Source: Liriodendron chinense (lineage: Eukaryota > Streptophyta > Magnoliopsida > Magnoliales > Magnoliaceae). From it: 64,000 bases of DNA. The stretch spans positions 868,001 through 932,000 of the forward strand of contig ML058337.1 in NCBI GenBank assembly GCA_003013855.2, in the 5' to 3' direction. Position 1 is the first letter of the stretch. The number at the start of each line of letters is the position of its first letter. Shown in pieces: positions 1 through 10,901 of this stretch. Position numbers and translations under genes: made by a program. Below the pieces are notes generated by a model. That model saw nothing but the letters and a program-made list of their open reading frames with translations. It did no database searches and was not told where the DNA came from.

Positions 1-123
1 TTGATGGCCCTGGAATTCATCTTCAGGCGGGACACACCAACAAGCCGTAGCCAGTCAGTGGAGGTGATGGGTGCAAGAGAGCCAACCTGGGGAACAACTG
101 CCCCATGAAATGGAAAGCTGATT

Positions 124-126
<3 letters not shown>

Positions 127-180
<54 letters not shown>
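127..180. repeat. (AT)27 microsatellite
   Basis: An uninterrupted AT dinucleotide run of 54 bases. It lies directly downstream, on the minus strand, of the PMD-like coding fragment and so may sit in an intron or 3' flank of that antisense gene. Confidence 0.97.
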
Positions 181-182
<2 letters not shown>

Positions 183-517
183 AGGGGAGTTATTCCCCAT
201 TCGCCATAAGGGAGTTGAAAGGTGTGGGTCTCATCCCGCCACCTCTCTCAAAGAGCCGCAAGCAACATGTTATTGGCACTGTTATTATGGAAGCGTAAGG
301 TAAGGAGGCCAGCAAAAGGAGTGTCAGCCAGAACTCGTTCAAGCAAAGGCTGTGGGTGTTTCACCCAGTTATCCCAATGATCTCTGGTACCTCGACCCTT
401 GATGGAGGGAAGAGGTTGGTGCTCCTGAGCCAAGGAACACATATGGGTCCCTCGGCGGATGATGAAGGCGGGATCATCCTCATCAATCACCCGACGTCCT
501 CTTGTACCGTCCACCAT
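181..517 (-). pseudogene. Plant mobile domain (PMD)-like antisense fragment
   Basis: On the minus strand an ATG at 517 opens a frame that runs to a TGA at about 248. The same frame continues past that stop with the motif ERW-RDETHTF-LPYGEW-ITPL, reading down to about 181. This RW..ETHTF.LP.GE..ITP pattern is the core of the plant mobile domain found in MAIL1/MAIN proteins and in several plant transposons, including extra ORFs of Tat-lineage gypsy elements. The in-frame stop and the AT repeat just beyond make it a broken fragment. A minus-strand TATA-like site at 2632-2639 followed by a CT-rich stretch could be its promoter, with 2 kb of leader or intron between; that is inference. It lies where Tat elements carry antisense ORFs, between pol and the 3' LTR. 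A captured host gene fragment is the alternative. Confidence 0.45.
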
Positions 518-544
518 TGAATCTTACAAGCTTGGCAAGGTAAG

Positions 545-1870
545 TCCCTATCCTTTACCCGTTAAAATCCAAATTATCATCCAGGAAACCCATCGGATTG
601 GACTCACATTCAAATGCAAAATCCAAAGTCCGACTCCATGTGTTACTTAGGATATGTGTTGGGCCCATTAAAGAAAGCAAGGCCCATCTTACAGAAGATT
701 GCATGTCATGCCTTAGGCAAGGAAAGTCTATCATCCAAGGACACACTTTGGACAACAAATGCACTCTCAAGTGTCATGAGACCAAAAAGGGATAAGAATC
801 CTACTTCACATGAGAAGTCCCTCTTCAAAGTCCATATGTGGCCAAAGATTGATCCACTTTTTATACCAAGGCCATGATTCTCATTTAAGATGTTTCCATC
901 TTTTTACACATGTACATGGACAAGTGGGGAATAGGAAGGAAATGGGCCCCCAAGAGCAACCCAAATGCCTCATCTCAATGGATTGAAGGGAGCACATAGC
1001 CCACTTGAAGAACATGAGGACCCATTCAATGGGTTAACCATGGGCACCCCTATGTGCATCATCTTGATGAAAGTTTTGACTATGAGAGTACAACATGGCG
1101 GTCTACCCACAGACATATGAATCAAAGAAGGTAATGGTAAAAAATTTGATGCACATAGCCCACATGAAGAATCAAAGTTGGAAATGCCCATGAAAGGACA
1201 AGTTTGGGCAACTTATGTGCACCAATTTCTTTACGAAAAAGGGGGACCATTTGAGGACAAGAGGGCATGGCTTGATGAGTCACCCAACCATCATGAAAAT
1301 GGCTAAGAATGATATACATAGCCCACTTGAAGATCATAAATCTAAAATGCCCCAAAGCATGGGACAAAATTGGGCAACTTATGGGTGTCATTCTTTCTCA
1401 CAAATTGAAAGGAAAAATCACTCATATTTGAGAATGATGGTGGATGACCCACCAAGCACCCCAAAGAGAAGTTCAAGGAGCTATGGTTGCATGGATAGCT
1501 CACTTGAAAGAGGATCATCCATTTGAGGTTGATAGCATTAAAGGGAAACTCTTGAGAACCACTTTTTTACCACATGGAAAAATCATTTGAACTTAGTGAG
1601 ATTGTTGAGACAACTCACTCATGGGACTTGTAGATGGTCAAGATACTCAAGTCCTTCATCCATTAAAAGAAAAAGCACTGAAAGAAAAAAATCCTACATG
1701 AACAAAGTGTAGTGGTGCACACATGGTCCAAAGAAATCCAAGTTTCAATGAGGGCCCAAAAGCCCTTGGAAAAATTCCAAGGAACCCACCACACTTTGTG
1801 AACAAGGATGTACATCATAATCAAGAAATGGTGGAAGATTTGGGCTACTTGACCACAAGGGCCCAATTAA
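545..1870 (+). other. T2 internal block, conserved between both copies
   Basis: It reads as the reverse complement of 61193-62450. It contains many dispersed variants of AGCCCACTTGAAGATC (for example near 998, 1157, 1320, 1500 and 1878). Short ORFs occur on both strands but none has recognisable domains or is kept intact between copies. Homology with the second copy starts at GCAAGGTAAGT, a consensus splice donor, and is lost upstream of it. Confidence 0.6.
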
Positions 1871-2959
1871 GAAATCTAGCCCACTTGAAGATCCAAGTGA
1901 AGAATGGGCTAGTCACCTTTGTCCATACACATGTGAAGAAAGATGGGGCCACCCAAAGTGAGCCTCATGAGCCCAAAACTTGAGGTGGGTCCTACCATTC
2001 CCATGGGCCCAAACCTTGAAAAGAAGATGGAAAAGAAGAGAAAAAGTTCTAAGGAAAAATTACAAGGGCAAGAAAGCATGAGGGAGCCCAAAATGAAGTG
2101 TTGGGCCCATCAAGTACACCAAGGGCCATGACTTCACTTTGAGCCCATTTGATACACATGAAAAGAGGCCCAACTCCCATGAAAAGATAGGATATTTTGC
2201 CATGCACACTTGATGGACATGGCAAAATACCCTTTACATACACATGAAGGGAGTGTGAAAGAAGAAAAGAAAGAATGAAATGGAAGCTTGCAATGTCCTT
2301 CTCCATGCACCACCTTTAGAAGAGATTTGAGATCTAGAAAAAGGCCAAAAATACTTGGGTCCACCTTCACTCCTTTTAGAATAGCTACATGGAAAAAGAA
2401 AGAGTCATGAGAAGAGACAATGAAGAAGGAAAAAGACAAGAAAGAAAGGGAGTGGTCCATACCTTTACCACTCACGAAAGGGGGACCACCTTGCTGTCCC
2501 AAAGCTTCACTAAGGCCCACCACTTGAAAAGAGCAAAGAACCACCAAAAGAGAGAGAAAAACTTGAAGAAAGAGAGAGTATGAGAGAGAGAAAAGAGAGA
2601 TTGCACATTGGAGGGGCTAAGGGTGCCCCATGTTATATAGAAAAGGGGAGTGCACCCCTTTACCCGACCCACTGGAAAAACCAGTGGGCAGAGACGGTCC
2701 GAGCGGCACCCAGGGGGCCGTCCTCCCTCTCACCTAGTTGAAACGACTTCTCACCCTCTCTCCTTAGGAAGAACTCCTCCTTGGGAAGGGTGGTTGCAAG
2801 TGAATCTTGTACCTCCTTGTAAGAATGAAGTGATGGAAGAGAATGATGAGAAAAAGTAAGGAATATCACTAAGATCTCATCTTGTGAGACATTGGTGAGA
2901 AATTGGCTTGATGATGTGGAAAAAATTCCATGAATTTTCAAGGAAAAGAAAAAAAATTG
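1871..2959. other. Unassigned T2 segment with minus-strand promoter-like site
   Basis: The second T2 copy lacks this stretch. It is purine-rich on the plus strand, especially 2560-2605. Open frames on both strands (such as minus 2134-2547) are low-complexity, overlapping and unrecognised, and are not called as genes. Confidence 0.4.
2632..2639 (-). promoter_or_regulatory. Minus-strand TATA-like box
   Basis: TATATAAC on the minus strand, followed in the transcribed direction by a CT-rich stretch (about 2605-2560) such as is common in plant leaders. It would drive transcription toward the antisense PMD fragment at 517. No transcript evidence is available here. Confidence 0.3.
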
Positions 2960-4450
2960 ACTTGGTCAAACAGTGATCTCAACCATCCAAAGTCATGACC
3001 TGATGATCTGAACCATTCTAAGAAGAATCCCGGGAATCTCCAACCTTGGTTGCTTCTTGCTTGTACATATTTTGGTCTGAAGACCTTAAACTACGTTGGG
3101 ATCAAGATCCCGAGGGACTTTCAATAAAAACCGGCATCAGTCTAGATTGAATCAAGATCCGACGACCCCGGACATTTTCTGAAAACCAAAAAAATATATA
3201 TATATCGCATGTACATATTTTGGTCCGAAGACCTTAAACTACGTCGAGATCAATATCCCGAGAGATTTTTAATAAAAATCGGCATCGATCCCAGCCGTTC
3301 AGGCCAAGATCTGATGACCTGGATCATTTCGAAAAAATAAAAAAAAATGTGTTGCCCTATTCTGTACATAGTTTTGGTCCGAAGACCTTAAACTACGTCG
3401 AGATCAAGATCCCGAGGGACTTTTTAAATAAAAACCAGTAGCAGTCTAGATCAGTTCGAATTAAGATCCGCTGACACCAGGACATTTTTCAAAAATAAAA
3501 AAAAATGTGTTGCCCTATTCTGTACAAAGTTTGGTCTAAAGACCTTAAACTACGTCGGGATCAATATCCTGAGAGATTTTTAATAAAAAACGGCATCGAT
3601 CCCAGCCGTTCAGGCCAAGATCTGATGACCTGGATCATTTCGAAAAAATAAAAAAAAATGTGTTGCCCTATTCTGTACAAAGTTTGGTCCGAAGACCTTA
3701 AATTACGTCGGGATCAATATCTCGAGAGACTTTTAATAAAAATTGACATCGATCCCAGCCGTTTAGGCCAAGATCTGATGACCTAAATCATTTCGAAAAA
3801 ATCAAAAAAATGTGTTGCCCTATTCTGTACAAAGTTTGGTCCGAAGACCTTAAACTACGTCGGGATCAATATCCCGAGAGACTTTTAATAAAATCGGCAT
3901 CGATCCCAGCCGTTCGAGCCAAGATCTGATGACCTGGATCAAAACCAAAAAACAAAAAAAAATGTGCATTTCCAGCATCACTTGTATAAAGTTTTGGTCC
4001 GAAGACCTTAAACTACGTCGGGATCAAAATCCCAAGAGATTTCCAATAAAAGCCAGTGTTAATCTTGATCACTCAAATTGGGATTTAACAGCCTGGAACA
4101 TTTCGAAAAATCACAAAAAGAATGTATTTTCAGCATGTGCATATTCTTGGTCCGAAGACCTTAAACTACACTGGGATTAATTTCTCGGGGGACCTTTCTT
4201 ACTTTCAATCAAAAACCGGCATTGGCCTCGACCGCTCGGATCAAGGTTCAATAGCCCGGATCATTTCCAAAATACCAAAAAGATTTTGAGCTTTCCATAA
4301 GAACCAGTATCAATCTCGACTACTCGAGTTGAAGCCTGGAAACTTTTCCAAAACAGAAACAAAAAAATTCACCATCAATTTCAACTACACAAATTCACCC
4401 CCAGCAGTCCGAAGACCTAAAACTACACTGGGATTAACTTCTCGGGGGCT
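2960..4450 (+). repeat. ~155-bp tandem repeat array in T2 3' region
   Basis: The phrase GGTCCGAAGACCTTAAACTA recurs near 3073, 3221, 3377, 3533, 3687, 3839, 3995 and 4150, with a last degenerate unit near 4409, a spacing of about 150-157 bases. Each unit carries the same order of sub-motifs: GGTCCGAAGACC, a GTCGGGATC block, an A-rich AATAAAA stretch, GATCTGATGACCTGGATCA and an A-rich tail. The last units match 57240-57595 in the second copy, which keeps only about two units. Long 3' tandem arrays are typical of Tat/Ogre elements. Confidence 0.9.
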
Positions 4451-6039
4451 TTCTTTCCCAACCTGTTTCGGACATGGCTGACACTTGATCGTACGGGTGT
4501 CCGGAATCTTCTAAACAGGTAAAGGCTGAGGCGGGCAAAACCTCGCAATCCTGTTCGTGTTGAACGCACCGTGATAGACAACCTTGATTTAGAAGTCGCT
4601 GTTGAATCTGACGGATGTTCCCTGTTCCTAAAACTCATGAAGGGGATTAAGGTAGTTGGGAGGTGGAGCGCACCCTCATGGAATTGTGAGCAACGTAAGG
4701 CCCCAAACTTGATTTGACAAAGGGAAATGTGAGGATGTGGCTCATTTTGTGGCCGAAGGAGTCCGTGGGACGATACGTGGTCTATGTGCATTGCACATGA
4801 GGAACAGGTAACTTTGTGGGTGTGTTGACTGGAAACCCTAAAAAATCCCCTCATCCGAAGATGTAAAACTACGGCACTTAACTATGTGAGACTCGTCTTG
4901 CTCGCTAACGTAAAATGGATCGGGTGCCTTACCAGCAGTAGAAGCTGGAAATGGATGAAAATTCCATACATTTTCCCTGCATTTCAGAAAAATCCAACAA
5001 AATACCAAAACATTGCAAAATATTTTCAAAAATCACAAAATATTTCCCTTGCTTTTAAACCAAATATTTTTTCAAAACCACAAAAAATATTTCTTTTGTT
5101 TTCAATAACCGATCTCTATCCTAACCACTCAGGTAAAGATTCGGACCAAATATTTATAAAAATCACAAAAATTGTCACTATCCCCAGCACTACACTTCAG
5201 GAGTCTCGAACTCCGCTCACTTCACAATTTGGGATGACGGATCCGATCGCCCGCAAATTGGAATCTTGACCAAAACAGGCGACCAAGCACCGTCTCAATC
5301 GCATTTATGCCCAGAAGAACATCTTGAAGTCGGATAACATCCTCGTACATTCTCATTAGCAAAGAAACAGTATCCTGGGACGATGGACCTGATCGACTAT
5401 GGGTTGGGATCTTGACCAACCCGCTGACCAAACATCCGCATAAAGAAGAAAGAAATCCCCAGGGAAGCACAACCCTGCAAGCAATAAGCTCAAAATTCTC
5501 TGCATCTCCAGCAAAAGCAAAATCATCAAACTGAAAGAGAATGAGCCAAGCCATGCATCCATCATCAAATATGCATCTCCATGCATTAGCATCCATCGCA
5601 TCAATCATCATGTTTACCTGCTTTCAAAATAAAAGTCGGTTAGCTAAAAACCCCACAGGCATCCCTAGTGGAGGCGCATGCAAACCAGATTTCCATTTCA
5701 AAAAGATAAAAAAATATTTCTATTTGCAAATAAAAACCCCACAGAGTATCACTCCCCAAAGTGGGTATCTTTTAAAAAATTCAAAAGTATTTTCCCAGTA
5801 GAGCGTTCTGCCTCCAAAACACCAGAAGATCTTCCATATCTCTAGGTTGGAGCCGACGCAAAAATCAAATAAGATCCGATGTCTCGCGGTTTCCCCGGAG
5901 ACCATCGGATCCAATGCACTCAAAGTATAGTCGAACTAAACTCCAGTGTCAGTGTGGTCGTACCACATGCCAAGATACGAAAAGATGAAGGCCAAAAAGG
6001 CTCGGTCAAAGAAACCATTTGAACAGGTGGAAACGATGA
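4451..6039 (+). other. Non-coding T2 3' region
   Basis: The stretch is collinear with minus-strand 55620-57230 of the second copy. It holds only short non-conserved frames, an A/T-rich run of AAAATATTT blocks near 4980-5100 and no recognisable coding domain. Confidence 0.6.
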
Positions 6040-6965
6040 ATTGTAATCCAAGTATTAAAATCAGCAGATTGGGTGGAAAGAGTTCACTCGCACATACCTA
6101 GGCGTGGATGCCTGAAGTACCTTGACTGAATCCAAGTCGGCGTAGTAGAATCCCGTGAGACTACATGACGCAAGGCATCTAACCACTTTGACAGTCAAGC
6201 GAAACAAGTACTCCTGGAGTGATCCGGGAAAACATCAAACATCACAATCAATCTCAGGGTCAGGAACCTCGTAAGACTACGACGCAGAGGCTCTGCTATA
6301 CCTTTCCAATGTTAGTACCGATCGGGAATAGAAGGGTTGCGATTGGGTACCCAGGTTGCAGCAAACTACAGGGACAATCGCAACGTTTTCTCCAAACTCC
6401 CGCGGTATGTGTGAGTTATCAATCTACAAACAATCAACTGACTCAGATACAAAGGACAACAAAGATTCCAGACTACAATCTAGGAAGGAATGAATTGCAA
6501 ACCAAGCATGAAAACTAGCAGATCGGGTGGAAAAAGTCCACCCGCACATACCTAGGCGTGGATGCCGAAGTACCTTGACTAAGTCCAAGTTGATGTAGTA
6601 GAATCCCGTAAGACTACATGACGCAGGGCATCTAACCACTTTGACAGTCAAGCGAAACAAGTACTCCTGGAGTGATCCGGGAAAACATCAAACGTCATAA
6701 TCAATCTCAGGGTCAGCAACCTCGTAAGACTACGACGCAGAGGCTCTGATGTACCTTTCTGATGTTAGTACCGATCGGGAATGGAAGGGTTGCGATCGGG
6801 TACCCAGGTTGCAGCAAACTGCAGGGACAATCGCAACGTTTTCTCCAAACTTTCGCGGTATGTGCGAGTGATCGATTTCCAGACGATCAACTGGCACAGA
6901 CGAAAAGGCAAGCAAAGATTTCAGATCATGATCTATGAATGACCGGGTCAGAAGTGGGGTGTCCA
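6040..6965 (+). repeat. ~455-bp tandem duplication in T2 3' region
   Basis: Two full units and a partial one are seen. GTACTCCTGGAGTGATCCGG occurs at about 6209 and 6661, and CACATACCTAGGCGTGGATG at about 6091 and 6545. The mirror copy at 54690-55620 has the same structure on the minus strand, so the duplication predates the split of the two T2 copies. Confidence 0.88.
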
Positions 6966-7000
6966 CTCGCTTTGGCAATCGGTTGCACGCAACCTCTGCC

Positions 7001-7013
7001 AAAGAGGGGCATC
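7001..7013 (+). promoter_or_regulatory. Polypurine tract before T2 3' LTR
   Basis: AAAGAGGGGCATC sits directly against the LTR start TGTAGACACC, as expected for the plus-strand primer of an LTR retrotransposon. The same tract occurs on the minus strand at 54664-54676 in copy 2. Confidence 0.8.
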
Positions 7014-7210
7014 TGTAGACACCCCACCTTAGGCTACACTGTTGGTAGAGATAGCTGGATGAATGGAGGACGATGCCCCCAAATTCATGTCCAAACCCAT
7101 CCAAACTCACGCTTGTAAGCCCCAATCCATAGCCCAACTCACCCCTAAACATCAGCTTAAAAAACCCCCATAAGAAAAACCAGTCGAAAATCTTAAAAAA
7201 TTCAAACTCA

Positions 7211-7348
7211 CTGAGTCAACCCGCTGATTCCAATCACTGAGTCAACCCGCTGAGTCAAATCATCTAGTCAAAACACCGAGTCAACCCACTGAGTCAAATC
7301 ACCGAGTCAACCCTGCTGAGTCGACCCACCGGGTCAACTCACTGAGTC
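7211..7348 (+). repeat. TGAGTCA-like short repeat cluster in T2 U3
   Basis: About ten variants of CNGAGTCAACYC follow one another, four of them exact TGAGTCA. The clusters at 49215-49320 and 54340-54480 are the counterparts in the other two LTRs. TGAGTCA is the GCN4-type bZIP recognition sequence, so an enhancer role is possible but inferred. Confidence 0.7.
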
Positions 7349-7464
7349 CCAAGCAGCAGCCTCGAGACATATCCGTACTGCTCGCGGGATCCCGAGGGCG
7401 TCCGTACGGGTGGCCCCCTGGGTGCCGCCCAAACATATTTACGGGTTCTGCCACTTCCCGCTGC

Positions 7465-7472
7465 TATAAATA
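7465..7472 (+). promoter_or_regulatory. T2 LTR TATA box
   Basis: TATAAATA followed by a C-rich stretch and conserved in all three T2 LTRs (49485-49492 plus; 54223-54230 minus). It lies about 120 bases downstream of the TGAGTCA cluster, as expected for the U3 promoter. Confidence 0.75.
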
Positions 7473-7783
7473 CCCCCCTCCCCTTCTCATTTCAACAATC
7501 CATCCAGTCCAGAGCGACCTGTCCGTTCCGAGTTTTCCTCCATCCCCCTTTATCCCATCTTTTCATGAAGGAGAGCCCGAGTGAGGAGAGCCTAGCCTTG
7601 GTCCAGCCCAGCCTGACCACTGGTCCAAGTCTCCCAAGCCATCCAAGTCTTGATCCAGCCACTCGAAGCCAATCCTTGCGACACCTCCGTCCATCTAGCT
7701 ACTCTTTTTCCAGCATCATCCCATTCGCATCTAGCATAAGTGCAACATTTACTTTTCTTCCAACCCCCTTGCTCCACTACGAG

Positions 7784-8078
7784 CACTTTGATTATTCAAA
7801 CACTCTGCATGCATCTCGCATAAAGCACCTGTTAGTTCGAACGTATGCTCTGGGCTTGCCTGTTAATGGAAACCTGCCCATCAGAAACTCTTATTGTTCA
7901 GACCTGCATTCATACATTAGTTACTATAAGCACTTTGATTATTCAAACACACAGCATGCATCTCGCATAAAGCACCTGTCAGTTCGAGCGTATGCTCTGG
8001 GCTTGCCTATTAATGGAAACCTGCCCATCAGAAACTCTTACTGTTCAGACCTGCATTCATGCATCATGTCATCTATGA
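7784..8078 (+). repeat. 147-bp tandem duplication inside T2 LTR
   Basis: Two units starting CACTTTGATTATTCAAACAC at 7784 and 7931, each ending near GACCTGCATTCAT. The same duplication is present in the solo LTR (49800-50080) and in the minus-strand LTR (53620-53910). Confidence 0.85.
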
Positions 8079-8502
8079 GAATATACGAGGATTAAAATAG
8101 ACTTTCAAGTGTTAGTTCGATGTTGTGAAGTAGAGACCGTACTTCGGTACGGGCAGTGTGTGGGGTGCTTACTCTTCCCACTCTGTAACCGTGATCCCTT
8201 ACCTCGAATCTCTGGCCGTAGATCAAAATGAGTCATTTTAGAGAAAGGAATCTTCGGATCCCCTTCTCTAACGTTTCTACGGGGTCTAGCCGATTGTAGA
8301 TTCGAAGTAACTGGCTATTGGCGACTCTGGTCTTATATAAACTCATCTAAACACATCCAGTTTAATACGACAACCAAACAAAGCCCTCGAGAATGAGGCA
8401 AGCCAGTGGCACAAACGGCGATTCGCACGCACGCACATCTTCTTCTTTCTCCGAAAGGAAAGGGAGAACGTCATCGGGAGCGCGGAACGGCGAGGGTCCA
8501 CA

Positions 8503-9103
8503 ATAACTGTTCTGAATTTTAAAATTATTGGGACTCCTCAACCGATCCTCCTCAAATCCACGAGACCTCTCTTCGAATCCACGAAGAATAAACTTGAATT
8601 CACAAGCCGAAAGTGATAAAAACTAAGCTTTATTGATAAAAGGGTAATAATTCATGATAATAATAAATTAAAGAAAGTTTAAATAAATAAAACTAACCCT
8701 AGAAAACCCTAGATTCGTAAGAAAAGAATCCTAGTGAAACAAACTATGCAAAAATCGAAAGTAAATTAGAAAATTCGTGCAAAATGGCACAATAGATTTG
8801 TGCAGAGTTAGCCGTTCAGTGACCTTCAAAACAATCCAGAGAGTTGTACTAAATTCCAGTTGATTTTCAGGCACTCGATGCGTGAGGTTCGAGCGTCCGA
8901 TGACGTTAGTTGGGTGTCCGAAATTGTCCTGCCGGGCTTGAAAGCTTACTGGACCTTTTCGATCGATGGTCGAACGTTTGGCAATGGACGGTCAGGCGCC
9001 CAATGGTGTCAATTTTGCTACATCTCGCCTTTGAACCTTGCAGGTTCTTTTGTCCCTTCTTTTGGTTCGGCCTTGTCCTCGGCCAAGGGATTGCCTCGCT
9101 ACA
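8503..9103 (-). repeat. 3' LTR of the chromovirus-like element, truncated by T2
   Basis: It matches 10951-11600, sharing the AAGCTTTATTGATAAAAGGG and AACCCTAGAAAAC blocks and the terminal CTACA. Its outer end is missing at the T2 junction. Confidence 0.8.
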
Positions 9104-9192
9104 TCAATCGCCCCCTTTTGAAAGAAACTCGACCTTGAGTTTCTCTTTCTCCCTTGAAGCTTCTCCGCCTTGCTATGTAAAACAAGAAGAGA

Positions 9193-9500
9193 TTATCCTT
9201 CTCCCTTGGTCGTGCGAGTGTCTTCACTTGGGGCTGCAGAGGTGAGGATGATCTTCGTTCCATCTTTGATAAATGTGATGGTGTTGTCGCGACCCTTATG
9301 TACGGCATCTCGATCAAATTGCCACAGTCGTCCGAGTATCATGTGGCATGCATCCATGTTGACGACGTCACATAACACTTGGTCTTTGTAAGTTTTGCCA
9401 ATTGCGAAGGCGACAATACATTATTCCATGACTGTCGTCGTATTGTCCTTCTGAAGCTAGCCAATCATGTATGGTGCGGGATGCGATGTGATCTTGAGTT
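9193..9500 (-). pseudogene. Retroviral-type protease remnant (gypsy)
   Basis: Minus-strand frames read QVLCDVVNMDACHMILGR followed by WQFDRDAVHKGRDNTITF. This is the C-terminal part of chromoviral/Reina-type aspartic protease domains, where it usually precedes the RT linker. The N-terminal half with the catalytic DTG is not readable and stops interrupt the frame upstream. The sequence ends close to the polypurine tract with no RT. Confidence 0.6.
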
Positions 9501-9749
9501 TCAGCTTCTCAACCATGGCCCGTGATACTATTTTTCACAATTACCACCATTAATGATTACAACACAAACCTTCCCTGCCATCGTGCAACTGGAGTGGAAG
9601 AAATTGTGTTGATGAGATTTAGATTGTACGACATGTATGGGTGATTATCTCAGATACTCCTTAATCTCCCGAGATCCAATTAGTACCTTCCTTGTCATTC
9701 TCGATTTGTTTAACATCCTGATTTTCTTGATCATCTTGTACTTCTTCTG

Positions 9750-10868
9750 AGGTGATAACTACATTAGTTGCGGGCCTTTGAGGGCATACGTTTGAGAGAT
9801 GGCTTGACTGTCCACATTTGAAACAATGATCGGGCTGTGATCGGCCGTAAGGATTTAGAATCTTGCTTGGACTGGCACAATGGCTGAACGTTGTGGTCTC
9901 ACAGGACCACTTCCCATTGCACGGGCAACACTTGCAGTGGCCTGTTGTTGATATGAAGATGTGCCTTGAGTGGGGGTTTTCGTAGTGATCGGGGTAGAGG
10001 AAGAGGGGCGCACAGATAGAGTTTTCGTGCGATTAGCATAATGTAGGGCCTCTCCATGGTCCAAATTGGTAACATCTAGACACGATCCTGGAGGACATTA
10101 GCCCTTAAACCACCAATAAACCTTGCAATCCTCTGCGCATCTGTTTCCGATAAATCGTTACGGGTAGCCAATCGATTGAACTTGACGGCATATTCTTCTA
10201 CAGTCCGATTGCCCTGTCGGCAATTTTGGTATTGCTGGAATAAGACTTGCTTTTAATCACAGGGTAGGAAGCGCGATCGAAGGAGTTGTCGCATTCAGGG
10301 CCATGACCAGATGGGCAACTTGTTTTGTCGGGTTTGGGAGAGTTGCAATTGCTCCCACCAAGCCGATACACTCGACTTTAACTTGTACGCAACATGTTTA
10401 ACTTTTTGATCCTCCGAAACTTTCATGTAATTGAAAAAATTCTCTACTTCCGCTAGCTAATCCAAAAATTCTTCTATACTAAGCATTCCATTGAAAGTAT
10501 GGGGCTCTCCCTTACTTCTATAACCATAATTGTGACAATCTCCACGATCATTACCACACGCTTGCGCTCTGCAAGGATATTCTCGGCGTCGTCGTCCTTA
10601 CCATTTGAATTCGCATGATTCGGTCGTCGATTCGCGGCCAGGAGGGCCGAACGGATCACTAGGTTGTTCCGAATTTCCACTATAGGTGGCTGGACACCCA
10701 CCGAAACTTGCTACTGGGCCAAGGCCACAGCGATCTGATCGAGAGAGCTCGTAGCCCTTGCATAGACGTCTCTACCGATCTCTATAGGAGTTTCATACTC
10801 TCTGCCAAGTACTGGATCCCCTGATCACTGTCAATGAGATTTTTTCCTTGATTGTCGCTAGAAGCCAT
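9750..10868 (-). pseudogene. Gypsy gag remnant
   Basis: The likely start is the minus-strand ATG at 10868, shortly after the primer site. Frames then shift repeatedly. Recognisable pieces are RTVEEYAVKFNRLATRNDLS, a gag capsid signature near 10200, and the zinc knuckle CFKCGQSSHLSNVCP near 9800. Between them a frame at 9855-10064 encodes a Ser/Thr/Gln-rich linker as in gag. Several stops and frame changes make it non-functional. Confidence 0.62.
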
Positions 10869-10901
10869 CACTCGAGGTTGTTCCTCGCTTTGATACTAAC
10901 T

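Larger units (their letters stand above)
537..8502 (+). mobile_element. T2 retrotransposon copy 1, 3' part (Tat-like gypsy)
   Basis: This segment is collinear with the minus-strand stretch 53180-62450, so the two are copies of one element family, here called T2. Visible parts in order are an internal block (545-1870), an unassigned block, a ~155-bp tandem array, a long non-coding 3' region with a ~455-bp tandem duplication, a polypurine tract and the 3' LTR. No RT or integrase is present, so the coding part and 5' LTR must lie left of the window or be lost. The LTR is followed by ATAAC (8503-8507) inside another element's LTR; the matching duplication on the left is not in view. Tat membership is inferred from the tandem-rich 3' region, the antisense PMD fragment and a tract-LTR junction (GGGGCATC/TG) like that of the typed T1 element. 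Confidence 0.65.
7014..8502 (+). repeat. T2 3' LTR, 1489 bp
   Basis: It begins TGTAGACACC and ends GGTCCACA. Two more copies occur in the window: a solo LTR at 48994-50517 (plus) and the LTR at 53180-54663 (minus). It contains a GAGTCAAC-rich repeat cluster, a TATA box, a 147-bp tandem duplication and a conserved end region. The open frame at 7565-8095 spans the tandem duplication and is not kept in the other copies, so it is not called as a gene. Confidence 0.93.

Noticed and set aside
2134..2547. A 137-codon minus-strand ORF, Ser/Phe-rich
   Set aside because: It is the complement of a purine-rich low-complexity stretch; no domain, and absent in T2 copy 2.
2960..4450. CRISPR-like regular repeat array
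   Set aside because: Units of ~155 bp diverge gradually along their whole length, without short identical repeats and unique spacers, and the locus is plant retrotransposon DNA.
7565..8095. A 176-codon plus-strand ORF in the T2 LTR
   Set aside because: It is created by the 147-bp tandem duplication and is broken in the two other T2 LTRs; it has no recognised domain.
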